A stretch of DNA of 64,000 nucleotides from contig VXBM01000544.1 of NCBI GenBank assembly GCA_013400155.1, positions 486,779-550,778 of the forward strand. The letters run 5' to 3'. Position numbers and translations under genes: made by a program. Under the pieces are notes generated by a model. That model saw only the letters and a list, made by a program, of their open reading frames with translations. It searched no databases and was not told where the DNA came from. This DNA is from Helopsaltes ochotensis. Taxonomy: Eukaryota > Chordata > Aves > Passeriformes > Locustellidae. Positions 50,901-53,900 of the stretch are shown piece by piece (positions within the stretch are counted from its first letter, which is position 1; every line of letters starts with the position of its first letter).

Positions 50901-53900
50901 TGTGCTAGCTAAGACCTTGACTTGTAGCAAGGATCTTTTCCTGAGCTATCCCCAGTATCCAGGCAGGGTGTCCCTGCTATATTCCCATGGCAGCTGGAGC
51001 CGTCCATGCAGCCCCTCACTGAGAGCCCCCCACAGCCCCCAGTGTGTCTGGTTGTCCCCAGCCACCTGTTCCAGGCTCTCTGGAGCTGCTGAGATGTGGG
51101 AATAACGTGAGGCTCTTCTCCTCAGGGGGATCCAGGTCGTCCAGGTCTGAATGGAATGAAGGGTGACCCCGGGGTTCCAGGCGTTCCAGGATTCCCAGGT
51201 ATTTCTTGCACTGGGGACTCCCAGGGATTTAACCAGCATTTTGAGCTGAAACCTCCAGACACAGTGACAGCCTGTTCAGGCCATTGCTGCTGCAGGCTTT
51301 GTAGAGCAGCATGTCCTTTCACTGGGTAACTGTGTGCATTTGGTGTTGCAGGTATGAAGGGTCCCACTGGACCTGCAGGAGCCGCTGGCCTCACGGGCAG
51401 CCAGGGACCGCCAGGCCCACCAGGTAGGAGTCCTGGGCAGTGGCACTGCCACTTCTGCTCCCTGGCAGTAGAATTGGGTACACAGATGTAGGACTGAGTT
51501 GGTCTCAGCCAATAAAGTGAAGTGAGCAAGATCTTCAACACAATTCCAAGCTGGACTTTTTAGCCCCTACAAGTAATTCTAAAATATTTCATACTCTGTA
51601 TTCAAGTCTATGTGGATTAACTCCTGTGAGAGGGGTCCTTAGAAGGCGTCACCACGAGTACGTTTTTGTCCTATATATACACTTCCTCTTTTTTGCAATG
51701 ATGGAACTCTTGGCACCTGATTTTGAAATAAAGAACCTGTTTTCTAATGCTGCCTTCCACCTTGCTCTGTCTAATAGCAATCTTCCTTCTCTCAGGTCCG
51801 CCGGGTTTACCGGGTACCGTTGGCCGCAGCATTGTTGTCAAAGGTGATCCTGGCGCCCCAGGTCCTCCAGGGCAGCCTGGCTCCAAAGGGCCCCCTGGCC
51901 AGCCAGGCCCACAGGGAGTGCCAGGTAAGAGCCAAGGTGCCCAGAGCTCACGGCCAGGACTGTGGCTGCGTGCAGGTGGCAGTGCCAGGCTGCAGGGCCG
52001 AGTTCCTGACCCAGCAAGGGGCAAGAGAGGAGTGCAGGTTAATGCACAGATAAACACAGGATTCCAGCAGACAGGTCTGGCTTAATGGGCTGCTCTTCTC
52101 TTGTGTATCAGAAAGAAGCAACAGACGAGTCACTGACAACGTGGAGATTTCAAGAGCTTTTATTTCAGTTGTGTTTTTGTGTGTTCTAGGTCCAATTGGG
52201 CTTCCTGGTGACCCAGGGAGAGATGGACTTCCTGGGTTTGATGGTCCAGCAGGACGAAAAGGAGAGAGAGGGCTTCCAGGCCAGACAGGTATGGTGTTTA
52301 TGCTATGAAGACTCACTGGAAAAAGAGACTCCTATTTCTGAATGGAGACTAATGCTGGGAAGTAAGATTTTTGCTTCATGGGAATAATGATAAAATCATA
52401 ATTTTGGGATTTTCTTAATGCAAAAACATTACAAGCACCTGAACACGCTTTGATTTGGAATATTCTCAGCACCAACACATTGCTGGCCATTGCTGAATAA
52501 CATTGTCAAGTGCTTTACCTCACTCAAGCTTAATGGCATCCCCTTCGCAGCACAGATGATGCAGAGGAGATCATGAAGATTGTAAGAAACTGAAGAGACA
52601 GATTAGTAAAATAATGCTTATTTTGCATGGAAATTGTGAATGGGGAGAAAGAGATTTCATAAAAGAGTTTCACCAAAGTCAGACATTGGACTACCATGTG
52701 TAGGTTTTGCTTAGAACCTACTGAACTATGTAGGTACTGGGACAATTTTTTAAAGGTGATAGAAACTACGTAGCTCTCTATTGCAACTTGTGAGAAAAAG
52801 TATTAAACACCCATAACACCTCTTTTTCCTTTTTCTCTGAGCAGTTCCATGAAATCTGTTAGCATTATTTTAGTGAAAAAATATAAATAATGACTGCAGA
52901 ATAACAGTCTAAGTATTTGTAGTTATATTTCCTGTTATTGCTGTTCAAGAACAGCCCTTTCTGATACATTTCTCAGTCATTTGACAAGTTTTTGCTCACA
53001 TTCAAGCTTATTTCCACTTTTAGTAACTTACTCCAAAACTGGCAGCAGCTTTTCTATTCATTTTGTTGGGCTTTGGCTCAGGTGTTACCACAGCATGCCC
53101 TGGAGTGAGACTTGCCCCTGTTTCTGGCTCTGCCCTTTATTCTGTGATCTTGAGCAAGATCCTGCAGCATTATCTTAAGCTGCACATGCAGATATGTTTT
53201 GCAAGTGGGAAGCTGATTGAAGTCATTCCAGTGCCTGCTGTGTCCTCTGCAGTTAACATAGTGCCTGACAGCCCTGAGAGTATTTAACTTCACAACACTC
53301 CTGCAATGCAGAGAAGTTCCAACCACCTGACAATCACCCTGATTCAACCAAGCTTAAATGGAAAAAAAACAATCCAGGAAGACAGCATTAGCAAACACCA
53401 GGTGCCCTCAATCATGAGACCAGCAACCTTTCAGAGCTCTGTTGGTCCTAAAAGAGCAAGCAATGGTGTTAATCAATGCTGTGTGTTGTGTTTCTCTTAT
53501 GTGAACAGGTTCAAGGGGAATACCAGGCCCTCCTGGTCCTGATGGCATGCAAGGCCCTCCTGGTCTTCCTGGAACAGCTTCTGTTGCTCATGGATTCCTC
53601 ATAACCCGGCACAGCCAGACCAGGGATACACCGCTATGTCCACAGGGAACAGAAAGGATTTATGATGGATTCTCTCTTCTATACGTGCAAGGAAATGAGA
53701 GAGCACACGGCCAGGATCTGGGTGAGACATTCTCTTCAAGTGGAAACCTCTTGTAGCTGCTTCTTCAAATGCTCAGGTTCTCTGAAGATGCAGCAGGCTG
53801 AGGATGGGGATTGCATGCTAGGATCTGCTATCTCCAGAGGATGCACGTTGTAATTCAGGATGAAAGAGTGTAAAGCAAAATGGAGAAGTGAAGTTTTCCC